Part shown: piece after piece, positions 17,318 through 24,992 of the stretch
Position numbering within the stretch: the stretch's first letter is position 1
How the letters are laid out: each line of letters begins with the position of its first letter
Assembly: GCA_016717115.1 (NCBI GenBank)
Contig: JADKGE010000016.1
Span: forward strand, 1 to 26,093
Direction: 5' to 3'
Source: Actinomycetota bacterium
GTDB lineage: Bacteria; Actinomycetota; Actinomycetes; S36-B12
Length of the DNA stretch: 26,093 nucleotides
Made by a program: the position numbers and the translations under genes
Notes under the pieces: model-generated
The model's input: the letters and a program-made list of their open reading frames with translations, nothing else
Databases searched by the model: none
Told to the model about the DNA's origin: nothing

Positions 17318-18001
17318 GTGGAGTCGACCGGCAATAAGCCCAGGCCTCGCACAAGGCGCTGGGTTGTACGAGGCGTGGCAGCTGCCGCGATCGTGGCCGT
17401 CGGCGCCGCGATGCTCATCATCCTTGCGGGCTCTGCAGCGAGCCCGAATACGCGAGCCCGCGCTGCGGACATCGGCTACATCGACGCCGCCCTGCAGCAG
17501 CACAGAGCCTGCGACACCATGACCGCGATCGCGCTCGTGCGCTCGTCGCGCCGGGAGGTTCGCGCCCTCGCGGCTCGCCTACGCGACCAGGACCTGCTCA
17601 CAGCGCAGCTGCTCGCCTCCCTCCACCGGCAGATCTCCGGCCGGCAGGCGCAGCTGGCCGATGGCACGATCCTGCCGCACCGAGGACTGCCGGGCACCGC
17701 CGACGACCCGGCACCTTCAGCCGGTGACCTCGGGGCGGCGACGCCGTTCGATCGAGCGTTCCTCGACCGGATGATCGCCGGCCGGCTCGAGCTGCTGCGC
17801 TTGGCGCGAACGCAGTCGCTCGAGGGCGGCGACCGCACGCTGCGCGAGTTCAACCGCGACCTCCAGCGACGCTACCGGGACGACGTTCGTCAGATGAGGG
17901 CGCTGCGCGAGGCGTGGTACGGACGCGCCTCAGCTGCTCGGTCGTCGGGGCGGCGCGACACGCCTGCCCAGGTTCGGCAGGCCTCAGGCCGCGCGGCATG
18001 A
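17318..18001 (+). CDS. Divergent DUF305-family protein lacking the His pair
   Basis: This is an intact 227-residue protein. It has a basic N-terminus, a TM (AAAAIVAVGAAMLIILAGSA) and an extracytoplasmic helical domain. Comparison with the canonical DUF305 lipoprotein at 20843 shows the same frame: PFDRAFLDRMI here against PFDREFIDMMV there, and both end in WYG. In the canonical protein this is followed by PHHQGA; here it is AGRLELL, and the first repeat has QQHRACDTM in place of MIDHHQLAI. The copper-type His ligands are therefore mostly lost. GTG start by promoter spacing. It overlaps the lgt homologue by 4 nt (ATGA). A structural or regulatory role is possible. Confidence 0.75.
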   Translation: MESTGNKPRPRTRRWVVRGVAAAAIVAVGAAMLIILAGSAASPNTRARAADIGYIDAALQQHRACDTMTAIALVRSSRREVRALAARLRDQDLLTAQLLASLHRQISGRQAQLADGTILPHRGLPGTADDPAPSAGDLGAATPFDRAFLDRMIAGRLELLRLARTQSLEGGDRTLREFNRDLQRRYRDDVRQMRALREAWYGRASAARSSGRRDTPAQVRQASGRAA

Positions 18002-18832
18002 CGGCCGCGGTCATCAGGATCGGCATCGATCCGTTCATTCACCTGGGTCCGCTGACGCTGGCATGGCATGGCCTGACGATCGCCATCGGGATCATCCTCG
18101 GGGGCGTCCTTGCCGGCCGCGTCGTTCGCGAGCTCGGGATGCCGACTGACCCGCTGTGGACGATCGGGGCGATTCTCGCCCTTGCCGCCTTGGTCGGCGG
18201 CAAGATCTTCTTCCTCGCCGAGCATGGCGAGCTGACGCAGCCCGGCCGCTGGCTCTCCGGCAACGGCTTCACCTTCGACGGCGGGTTCATCGCCGCCGCA
18301 GTCGGGATCGCCGTCTACGTGTGGCGCAGTCGATTGCCGCTGTCCTACCTCGATGCCGTGGCCGTCGCGCTGCCCTTCCGGCGTCGCGGTCGGGCGCGTC
18401 GGGGACGTCATCAACGGCGAGCACCACGGGCCGGCCAGCACCTTCTTCCTCGCCGTCCAGAACACGAACCCCGACGCCGCTGTGCCGAGCAACGCCATCG
18501 CCTATCACTCGGGCGGCCTGTACGAGGTGCTGCTCGCCAGCGTGATCTTCGCGATCGTCTGGCCGAGCCGGCGGCGGCTCATGGCACGGCCGCTGCGCGC
18601 GGTCTTCACCGTGCTCGCGCTGTTCTCCGTGGGACGCTTTGCGATGTTCTTCGTGCGCTCCGACAGCCCGGACGCCGCGCTCGGACTGAGCAGCACGCAA
18701 TGGACGAGTCTGGCGCTGCTGGTGATCGCGCTGATCGGACTGGTGCTGACACGGAACGTGAGTTCACGCGGGCGCCCAGCGCCCGACGTTATGTCATTCG
18801 GCCCGAACCCACGGAACGGCCCACCCAGGTAA
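17998..18832 (+). CDS. lgt: Prolipoprotein diacylglyceryl transferase homologue (frameshifted)
   Basis: This is an integral membrane enzyme of about 278 residues that would transfer diacylglycerol to lipobox Cys. It shows the N-terminal LAWHGLTIAIGIILGGVLAGR, then GNGFTFDGGFIAAAVGIAVYVW, then after a break near 18378 the signature GRVGDVINGEHHGPAS, YHSGGLYEVLLASVIFAIVW and the closing GRFAMFFVRSD region. The canonical signature has GxxNxxNGE; here Asp replaces the first Asn (VGDVINGE), so this may be a second, specialised Lgt. The window also encodes at least two or three lipoproteins that could be clients. ATG 17998 overlaps the preceding stop. Confidence 0.85.
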
Positions 18833-18876
18833 CGCACCCCAGCAATCGCCTCGAACAGACAGGCCATCACGGCGAT

Positions 18877-18891
18877 CCTACGTCTCGTAGG
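18877..18891. promoter_or_regulatory. Exact CCTAC-N5-GTAGG dyad at the riboswitch promoter
   Basis: CCTACGTCTCGTAGG, extended to ATCC...GGGAT on both sides. On the plus strand TAGGGA/GGGATA can act as -10 region for the riboswitch leader that begins just downstream. On the minus strand TAGGAT also looks like a -10 box but no convincing gene follows. Confidence 0.55.
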
Positions 18892-18949
18892 GATACGCAG
18901 GATCGCTTGCGCGGTTCACCAAGAGCGGTTCGTCATCCGATCCTGTTAC

Positions 18950-19092
18950 CGTTCCCGGCTGTAGCACGACATAGCCGAATCTCGCCCGGGCTACCGGGCG
19001 GGAACGGGGGACCCACTCTCATGGGGCGAACCGGACGCCAGCGTCCGGCGTGCACTTCTTAGCACGAGCCCGTCAGCTCACCTCGTAGGCGC
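18950..19092 (+). ncRNA. ydaO/yuaA-type c-di-AMP riboswitch
   Basis: The leader of the following peptidase gene carries the conserved blocks of the ydaO class in order: AGCCGAAT, a GC stem (CGCCCGG/CCGGGCG), GGGAACGGGGGACCCA, then ATGGGGCGAA, a variable hairpin (CCGGACGC/GCGTCCGG at 19031-19048), and the 3' block GAGCCCGTCAGCTCACCTCG followed by TAGGCGCGA. These match the consensus I know from Bacillus and actinobacterial members. The class binds c-di-AMP, usually turns expression off, and in Actinomycetota is typically placed before cell-wall hydrolases, as here. The 5' boundary is approximate. Confidence 0.85.
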
Positions 19093-19109
19093 GAAGAAGA
19101 GGGAGATCC

Positions 19110-19954
19110 GTGCGTCGTTTTTCCGCTGTCCTCATGCTGTTCGCCAGCCTCGCCGCCCCTGCGCTGGCAGGCGCCCAGGCACCGAGCCCCGGTGGGGCAC
19201 AGGCCCCGGGCCAGCCGTCGATCTCCGCCGTCGTCTGCGCGGACGGGCGCGCGAGCGAGTGCGCCCGCGGGTCCAGGCTGCGGATCGTCGGAGAGAACCT
19301 CAACGGGGTTGAGCGGGTGCGCTTCCTCGGCGGTCCCGGCCGCGCCGACGACCGCGTCGCCCGCCCGCAGGGCGCCGACCCGAGCGAGGTGTCGGTCGTC
19401 GTGCCGCGGAGCACCCGCACCGGCCCGGTCGAGGTGCGCGGCTGGTCGGGCTCGGCCCGCGTCGCCTCGATTCGCATCACGGCGCCCATCGCCACCACCG
19501 ACCAGACGGACGCACAAACGCCGGCAGAAGATGGGGTCTTCCCGATCCGGGGCAAGCACGACTACGGAACGTTCATCAACCGCTTCGGCGGCGGCCGGGG
19601 TCATCAGGGCCAGGACGTCTTCGCCGCCTGCGGCACGTCGCTCGTGGCTGCTTGGTCCGGCGAGGTCATCAAGGCCACCTTCCAGAGCCGGGCCGGCAAC
19701 TACGTCGTGATCCAGCACGCCGACGGGCGGTCGACCGCGTACATGCACATGCGTCTCCCCCGACCGACCTGCGGACCGGGGATCGGGTGCAGGCCGGCGA
19801 TGTCATCGGCGAGGTCGGCGAAACCGGTCGCGCCTCGGGGTGCCATCTGCACTTCGAGCTGTGGACTGCTCCGGGCTGGTATCGCGGAGGTCACGCGGTC
19901 GACCCGCTGGCCACGCTGCGCGGTCTTGACGTGCGCGCCGCCAAGCGCACCTGA
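19110..19954 (+). CDS. Secreted IPT/TIG-M23 peptidoglycan endopeptidase (frameshifted)
   Basis: This is a secreted protein of about 281 residues. It has a signal peptide (MRRFSAVLMLFASLAAPALAGAQA), an IPT/TIG-type beta domain (about 35-125; ISAVVCADGRASECARGSRL, then VRFLGGPG, ending VASIRI), and an M23 domain with GHQGQDVFAACG (H-x3-D), VIQHADG, YMHMR, GEVGETG and CHLHFEL (HxH). The frame changes near 19762. GTG 19110 follows AGAGGGAG. Expression should be governed by the c-di-AMP riboswitch directly upstream. The TIG domain may position the enzyme on the wall. Confidence 0.85.
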
Positions 19955-20059
19955 GCGGGCTTCCGGCGCCGACCGGCGCGGCCCCGGCAATCGCCCACCA
20001 GGGGATCGTCGTACTCACATCAGATCCCTCGATGCGAGGAATGTTCATGCCATCGCTCA

Positions 20060-20078
20060 GAGCCTGCGCGGCAGGCTC
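20060..20078. terminator. Strong hairpin after the IPT-M23 gene
   Basis: GAGCCTGC-GCG-GCAGGCTC is a perfect 8-bp stem with a 3-nt loop, about 105 nt after the peptidase stop. There is no T tract, so it may be a GC-type terminator or only a structured element. Confidence 0.35.
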
Positions 20079-20131
20079 GAATCCCACCCACGCGAGCCCA
20101 GCTCCGACAATGCCAACCACGATCGATCGTG

Positions 20132-20148
20132 CCTACGCTCTGTAGGAT
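20132..20148 (+). promoter_or_regulatory. Exact dyad and leaderless promoter of the small membrane protein/DUF305 operon
   Basis: CCTAC-GCTCT-GTAGG (20132-20146) overlaps the -10 box TAGGAT (20143-20148). GTG 20155 follows after 6 nt. This is the cleanest example of the shared promoter design. Confidence 0.7.
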
Positions 20149-20154
20149 CTGAGG

Positions 20155-20510
20155 GTGATGATGGTCATCTGCCACCGCCTGCGGCGCTGGCGCGGGCGCA
20201 CCGGGTTTCTCGTCGCCTGCGCGCTTGTCATCGGCAGCTTCGTGCTTGCGCACTCGGCGTTCACCGGCGGCCATGACGCAATGGCCTCGCACGAGGGGAT
20301 GAGCGACGCAGCCACCGTCTGCCTGTTCCTCGTCGAGGCCGGCGCCCTGGCGCTCGGACTGTCGCTCGCCGCCCGCGCGCGCGGGCTGGGCTGGTCCGCT
20401 GCGGCGCGCCGCAGGCCGCACCCACGTCGCGCCCAGTGCACTGCTGCTCACCGATGCGGACCCCGGCGGCGCTCGCGCCGGCCCCGCGTCTCCAGGTGTT
20501 CCGGCTCTGA
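20155..20510 (+). CDS. Small membrane protein with His/Met loop (frameshifted)
   Basis: This protein of about 118 residues has a basic N-terminus, a TM (TGFLVACALVIGSFVLAHS), a His/Met-rich outside loop (GGHDAMASHEGMSD), a second TM (VCLFLVEAGALALGLSLAA), and a Pro/Arg-rich cytoplasmic tail. One frameshift near 20408 moves the tail into the frame ending APRLQVFRL with TGA at 20508; that ending looks like those of small membrane proteins often found in actinobacterial copper clusters. The start GTG is set by the -10 box. It precedes the DUF305 lipoprotein gene and is probably in one transcript with it, although the region between is unreliable. Confidence 0.6.
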
Positions 20511-20529
20511 CCGGCGCCGCCGGGACTGA

Positions 20530-20768
20530 CCCCCCCCCCCCCGCCGCCCCGCCGGCCCCCCCCCCCCGCCGGGGCCGGCCCCCCCCCCCCCCCCCCCCCC
20601 CCCGCCCCCCCCCCCGGGGGGCCCCCCCGCCCCCCGGCCCCCCCCCCCCGGGGGGCGCCCCCCGCGCCCCCCCCGGCGGGGGGGGCCCGCCCCCCCCGGG
20701 GGGGCCCCCCCCGGGGGCCCCCCCCCCCCCCGCCCCCCCCCCCCCCCCGCCGGCCCCGCCCCCGCCCG
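20530..20768. other. 239-bp tract with no A or T (probable assembly artefact)
   Basis: Every base from 20530 to 20768 is C or G, mostly long C runs broken by short G runs. No gene can be read in it; open frames on the minus strand are Gly/Pro/Arg strings of low complexity. It fills most of the gap between 20511 and 20842. The abrupt edges against normal sequence suggest low-quality poly-G reads or a gap filled wrongly rather than a biological repeat. Confidence 0.75.
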
Positions 20769-20842
20769 AGCGGCGCTTGTGCGCCCGTCCCGGCGGAAGC
20801 CCGCAAGAACCCCGAACGACACCGACCCATTCAGGAGACCCC

Positions 20843-21490
20843 ATGAAGAGCTTTACCCGACCCCGGCGCTGATCGCGGGATTCTCGCCGTCGTCCTCGCC
20901 GGCCTCGTGCTCAGCGCCTGCGGCGGCAGCGACTCGTCCAGCTCGTCGAACAGGCCGAACGGCACCGACCGCGCATTCGCGACCCAGATGATCGACCACC
21001 ATCAGCTGGCGATCGACATGGCCAAGGTCGCGGAGGATCGAGCGGACCGGCCCGAGATCAAGACACTCGCGGCCGCCATCATCACCGCCCAGGAGCAGGA
21101 GATCGCTCAGCTCAAGGCCGTTGACAAGCGGCTCGCCGCGAAGAACATCGAGACCGGCGACCTCAAGCTCCCGGCCTCGATGATGGGCATGAACATGGAC
21201 AACTCGATGCTCGCGACCGCCGACCCGTTCGACCGCGAGTTCATCGACATGATGGTTCCCCACCACCAGGGCGCCCATTCGCATGGCGCGCGTTCAGCTC
21301 GACAAGGGCAAGGACCCGCAGCTGCGCAAGCTCGCGACGGCCATCATCGCCGCGCAGTCCAAGGAGATCGAGCAGATGAACTCCTGGCGCATGGACTGGT
21401 ACGGCGCTGAGTCATCCGCCGGCGGCGTCCCGCCGGCCGACGAGAAGGTCACCGACGACATGCCGGGCAATGGATCACAGCGGCATGGTG
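20843..21490 (+). CDS. DUF305-family lipoprotein, copper-binding type (frameshifted)
   Basis: This is an exported lipoprotein of about 215 residues. ATG 20843 follows AGGAG. The leader (ILAVVLAGLVLSACGG) has lipobox LSAC but sits in a different frame from the ATG, so at least one indel lies at 20860-20880. The mature part has FATQMIDHHQLAIDMAKVA and DREFIDMMVPHHQGA, the two His-pair repeats of DUF305, plus a Met-rich MMGMNMDNSM, and after a break near 21272 continues IRMARVQLDKGKDPQLRKLA to WYG. DUF305 proteins such as cyanobacterial CopM bind copper outside the cytoplasm. The true stop is uncertain: a further indel near 21470 would give a MDHSGM ending before the terminator. Confidence 0.82.
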
Positions 21491-21494
21491 CGTC

Positions 21495-21525
21495 GGAGGG
21501 CGGCCCCCTGGCGGGCCGCCCCTCC
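21495..21525 (+). terminator. Hairpin terminator after the DUF305 gene
   Basis: GGAGGGCGGCC (21495-21505) pairs with GGCCGCCCCTCC (21514-21525) across an 8-nt loop, with one bulged C. It is a strong GC stem directly after the likely end of the DUF305 coding region; no clear T tract follows. Confidence 0.55.
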
Positions 21526-21639
21526 GGTCGACCGCGACCTCCAGCCACTCGACGATCGCCCCGCCCGGCCACCATCATCGACATCGGGAGCTTGGTGACG
21601 ATCGCGGTTCGTCGCATGCTCCCTCACGGTCCCGGATCG

Positions 21640-21930
21640 TCCGAAAAGAAGCCTCCGCTGCGCGCCTCCGTCGCACTGCACAGCGCTCACATCACCGCCG
21701 GCGGTACGCGCAAGCCGCCGGGCCCGCGGGAGCCCGAGGCCGGCTCCGTCGTGGTCGGCGTTCGGACCGGCGAAGGCCGTGCCGGGGTCCAACACGGTCT
21801 CCGGCGGTCGACTGGGGTGCCGTCTCCGGTCACCCACGTCGATGATGACCTGCGACTGATCGCGGTGGGATACCGATCCGTGACCTCGGTATAAGCGCAC
21901 CGCGTTCTCAATCAGTGGCGTGAGGACGCG
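21640..21930 (-). pseudogene. Histidine kinase ATP-binding domain remnant
   Basis: On the minus strand the N box LTPLIENAV (about 21900-21925) is followed by VIIDVGD and by the G2 box GAGLGLPRARRLARTAGGDV (about 21690-21750), the order expected in a HATPase_c domain. The stretch between contains at least one frame change. There is no room for the upstream half of a kinase: the ATPase gene ends at 21938, immediately before the N box. The fragment has no plausible start and is therefore a truncated remnant. Downstream toward 21540 nothing else is recognisable. Confidence 0.6.
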
Positions 21931-21937
21931 GCTGCTA

Positions 21938-24196
21938 CTAGTCGGCCGGTGACGACGTTGGCGTGGCGCAACAGGCGTCTTGGCACAACTCGGATGTCTC
22001 AGCTGTCAGCACAGCGGGCGCGGGCGCGTCGGTGTGCGTTCCGCGCAGCAGGCGTAGGGCGTTGAGCGTGACCGCGAGGGACATGCCCATGTCTGCGGCG
22101 ACCGCAAGCACGAGCGTCACGAAGCCGAGCGGTGCGAGGACGATGAAGACGCCCTTCACCGCGAGCGACGCGATGACATTCACGCGCATGATGCCGCGCG
22201 CCTTGCGGGCCAGGGCGATGGCCTCGGGGAGCCGGTCGAGGCGGTCGGACATCAGCGCCAGGTCGGCGCTCTGCAGCGCTACGTCGGAGCCGGCGGCGCC
22301 CATCGCAACACCGACGCGGGCTGCGGCGAGCGCGGGTGCGTCGTTGACGCCATCGCCGACCATTGCCACCACGTGGCCTTGGTTTTGCAGTTCCTCGACC
22401 GCGCGGAGTTTGTCCTCTGGCAGCAGTTCGGCGCGCCACTCGCTCAGGCCGGCCTGCTCGGCGATGCTTCGCGCCACGGGCTCGGCATCGCCGGTGAGCA
22501 TGACGACGCGCGGCACGCCGGCGTCGCGCAACTGGGCGGCGAGCTGTGCGGACTCGGCGCGCTGCTGGTCGGCCAGGCCGAACACGGCCAGCAGGCGGTC
22601 GCCCTCGCCCAGCGCGAGCGCGGTCTGGCCGGCCTCGTGCAGCGTCGTGAGCTCGGAGGCGTCACCGTCGGTCCGCTCGGCTACCAATCTCGGACCGCCG
22701 ACCCAGATCTCACGGCCGCCGACGCGCGCCTGTGCGCCCCGCCCTGGGAGCGACTCGAAGCTCTCGACCGAGTCGGCGCTCAGGCCGCGTTCGCGCGCGG
22801 CGCGACGGATGGCGGCGGCCAACGGATGCTCGGAGCGCGTCGACCGCGGCCATCAGGCCCAGCGCCTCGTCCGCGCCTCAGGCCATCGGTGGGCACAACG
22901 CTGCGCAACTGTGGAAGGCCGAGGGTGAGCGTGCCGGTCTTGTCGAGCGCGACGAGGTCGACGCGGGCGAGCTCCTCGAGGCGGCGCCGCCACTTTGATG
23001 AGGATGCCGCGATGGGCGGCGGCGCCGATCGCGGACACCACGGCGACGGGTACGGAGATCACCAACGAGCACGGGCACGCGACGATCAGCAACGCCAGTG
23101 CGCGATACAGCCAGGTGTCGAAGTCGCCGCCAAAGACCACCGGCACCGTCGCCACCAAGAGCGCGGCGACGAACACCAGCGGCGTATAGATGCGCGCGAA
23201 CTGATCGATGAAGCGCTCGGCCGGAGCGCGACTGCCCTGGGCGTCCTCGACGAGAGCGGCGACGCGTGAGAGCGTCGAGTCCGCGGCGGGGCGGGTCACG
23301 CGAATGACCAGCGCTCCGTTGGAGTTCAACGTGCCCGCGAACACCGTGTCGCCCGGCTGCTTGTCGACAGGTACCGACTCGCCCGTAATCGGAGCCTGAT
23401 CGACGCTCGAACAACCGTCGGCCACAACACCGTCAAGCGGCAGACGCTCGCCCGGGCGAACGAGCACCTGATCATCCGGCAGCACCGCATCGACGGCGAC
23501 GACCCGCTCCTGCCCGTCGACGAGTACTCGCGCCTGGGCCGGGGCAAGGTCCATCAGGGCGCGAACCGATCGCCGGCTGCGCTCCAGCGCCATCGCCTCA
23601 AGGCTGGTGCCGACGGCGAACAGGACAAGGACCCAGGCGCCCTCGGCGTAGGCACCGATGCCCACGGCGCCGACGGCGACCAGCGTCATCAGCACGTTCA
23701 TGTCCAGCGAGCGGCGGCGCAACGCGGCCGCTGCGGCACGCGCGACCGGCCAGCCACCGACGGCCATCGACAGCAGGTAGAGCGGCTCGGCGATCGCGCG
23801 CGGCGCCGAGATCAGGGACGCGACAACCGCGATCATCAGCAGCGCCACCGACACGGTCGTTGACATCGCGCGCGCATCGCGGCGCCAGAACGGCGCATCG
23901 GACTCCTGCGCCACGCGGTCGGCGGGGCGGGCGCGATACCCGCGCGGCTCACCGCGCGCAGCACATCCACGTCGGTTGCGTCGCCGACGACGAACATCGT
24001 CGCCGTCCCGAACGAGACCTCCGCGCTGGCAATGCCGGCAACGGCTGACACGGTCTTCCCGACCGTCTTCGCGCACGCCGCGCAGTCCATGCCATCGACC
24101 CGGAACCGGCGAACCTCGCCGGGCCGCTCGGTCTGCGTCGGAGTATTCGCGGGCGCCTCGCCGGCCGCAAGCATCGGCAGCTCGGGCCGGCGTCAT
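21938..24196 (-). CDS. Zn/Cd/Pb-type P1B ATPase (ZntA/CadA-like, frameshifted)
   Basis: This is an efflux ATPase of about 752 residues. In order it has an N-terminal HMA domain with MDCAACAKTV, TMs, the actuator ITGESVPVDK, the membrane metal motif CPCSLVISVPVAVV (the SLVIS form is typical of the Zn/Cd/Pb class), DKTGTLT, HPLAAAI, GDGVNDAPALAAARVG and a Cys-rich C-terminus CQDACCATP that may add metal binding. Frames break near 23940, 22990 and 22850. ATG 24196 overlaps the regulator stop (ATGA) but needs one more indel to join the HMA frame; ATG 24174 is the alternative. It should export divalent soft metals and be controlled by the ArsR-type regulator upstream. Confidence 0.88.
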
Positions 24197-24546
24197 GAAG
24201 TGAGCTGCGCGTCGGTGATGGTTGAAAGCAGAGCCCTGCCGCGCGGGGTCATCGAATACATGACCATCTTGCCGTCGCGCCGCGAAGCCGCGAGCCTGGC
24301 CGCTCGCAGTGCACGGACGTGGTGAGAGACGAGGTTCTCGGCGCGGCCGGAGATCCAGGCCAGGTCGCACACGCACAACTCGTCGGTGCCCGCCAACGCG
24401 GCCGCCAGCATCACGCGCGTCGGATCAGCCAACGCCTTCGCCTCACGAGCAGCCCGCTCGGCGGCCTCCAACGGAAGGATCTGCGCGCGAAGCGCCTCGG
24501 CCTTCCCAAGATCGAGGCACAGAAGGTCACAGCGATCATCAACCAT
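24193..24546 (-). CDS. ArsR/SmtB-family metal sensor (CmtR/CadC-like)
   Basis: This is an intact winged-helix repressor of about 117 residues. N-terminal Cys residues (DRCDLLCLDLG) precede the core AKALADPTRVMLAAAL, the metal-binding helix DELCVCDLAWI (CxC of the alpha3/CadC-CmtR type) and the recognition helix ENLVSHHVRALRAARL. Such proteins release DNA on Cd(II)/Pb(II)/Zn(II). I choose ATG 24546 rather than GTG 24549 because TAGGTT lies exactly 6 nt before it, as in other leaderless genes here. It forms an operon with the ATPase gene (ATGA overlap). Confidence 0.88.
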   Translation of the reverse strand: MVDDRCDLLCLDLGKAEALRAQILPLEAAERAAREAKALADPTRVMLAAALAGTDELCVCDLAWISGRAENLVSHHVRALRAARLAASRRDGKMVMYSMTPRGRALLSTITDAQLTS

Positions 24547-24552
24547 CACAAC

Positions 24553-24569
24553 AACCTAACAGATGTTAG
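24553..24569 (-). promoter_or_regulatory. Operator and -10 box of the metal sensor operon
   Basis: CTAACAGATGTTAG (24556-24569) is a perfect inverted repeat overlapping the minus-strand -10 box TAGGTT (24553-24558). It is the expected place and form for autorepression by an ArsR-type protein, and it is unlike the CCTAC dyad. Confidence 0.7.
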
Positions 24570-24639
24570 TATGGACACTCGGCCGCTCGCGGGAACGGCT
24601 GCATCGCGGAGTTCACGGCAACGACACCTGCAGCATCAG

Positions 24640-24645
24640 TAGGGT
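24640..24645 (+). promoter_or_regulatory. -10 box of the DUF3817 gene
   Basis: TAGGGT lies 8 nt before the GTG at 24654, again suggesting a leaderless or nearly leaderless mRNA. No CCTAC dyad is present here. Confidence 0.4.
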
Positions 24646-24653
24646 CGCCCGCC

Positions 24654-24959
24654 GTGCCTTCATCTCTTCTTGAGCGGTCGTTCCGCGTCACCGCCGTGGC
24701 GGAGGCGACAACCTTCCTGGCCCTGCTGGCCGCGACCTACGTCAAGTACGTCCACGACGAGCCCATCGGGGTTCAGATCCTCGGCCCGCTCCACGGGATG
24801 CTGTTCCTCGGCTACGTGCTGCTCGCGCTCAGCCTTGCGCCGCGCGCCGGGTGGAGCGGGCGTACGACGATCGTCGTGCTCTTCGGGGCGGTCGTTCCAT
24901 TCGGCGGCTACGCCGTCGACCGTTGGCTTGCGCGCCAGTCGCTCGCCCCGGCCAACTGA
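24654..24959 (+). CDS. DUF3817 integral membrane protein
   Basis: This is an intact 101-residue protein with three TMs. The N-terminus FRVTAVAEATTFLALL, the central LGPLHGMLFLGYVLLAL and the closing VLFGAVVPFGGYAVDRWL are the conserved parts of DUF3817 (YdzA-like) proteins, whose function is unknown. It is divergent from the metal sensor operon. The GTG start is supported by the upstream -10 box. Confidence 0.8.
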   Translation: MPSSLLERSFRVTAVAEATTFLALLAATYVKYVHDEPIGVQILGPLHGMLFLGYVLLALSLAPRAGWSGRTTIVVLFGAVVPFGGYAVDRWLARQSLAPAN

Positions 24960-24992
24960 CCGCGACACCCTCCACGGTCGGATAGCCGCACG

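Noticed and set aside
18505..18870. Minus-strand frame preceded by TAGGAT and a start codon 4-7 nt later
   Set aside because: The promoter look-alike comes from the palindromic dyad. The frame is mostly antisense to the Lgt homologue and resembles no protein.
19031..19048. Perfect hairpin CCGGACGC/GCGTCCGG as a terminator
   Set aside because: It sits between conserved ydaO blocks, where the class has a variable stem, and there is no T tract after it.
20060..20110. T-arm-like GGCTCGAATCCCA, possible tRNA or attachment site
   Set aside because: No acceptor, D or anticodon arms can be folded around it on either strand.
20020..20844. Long Gly-rich minus-strand frames
   Set aside because: They are generated by the C/G-only tract and have no credible composition.
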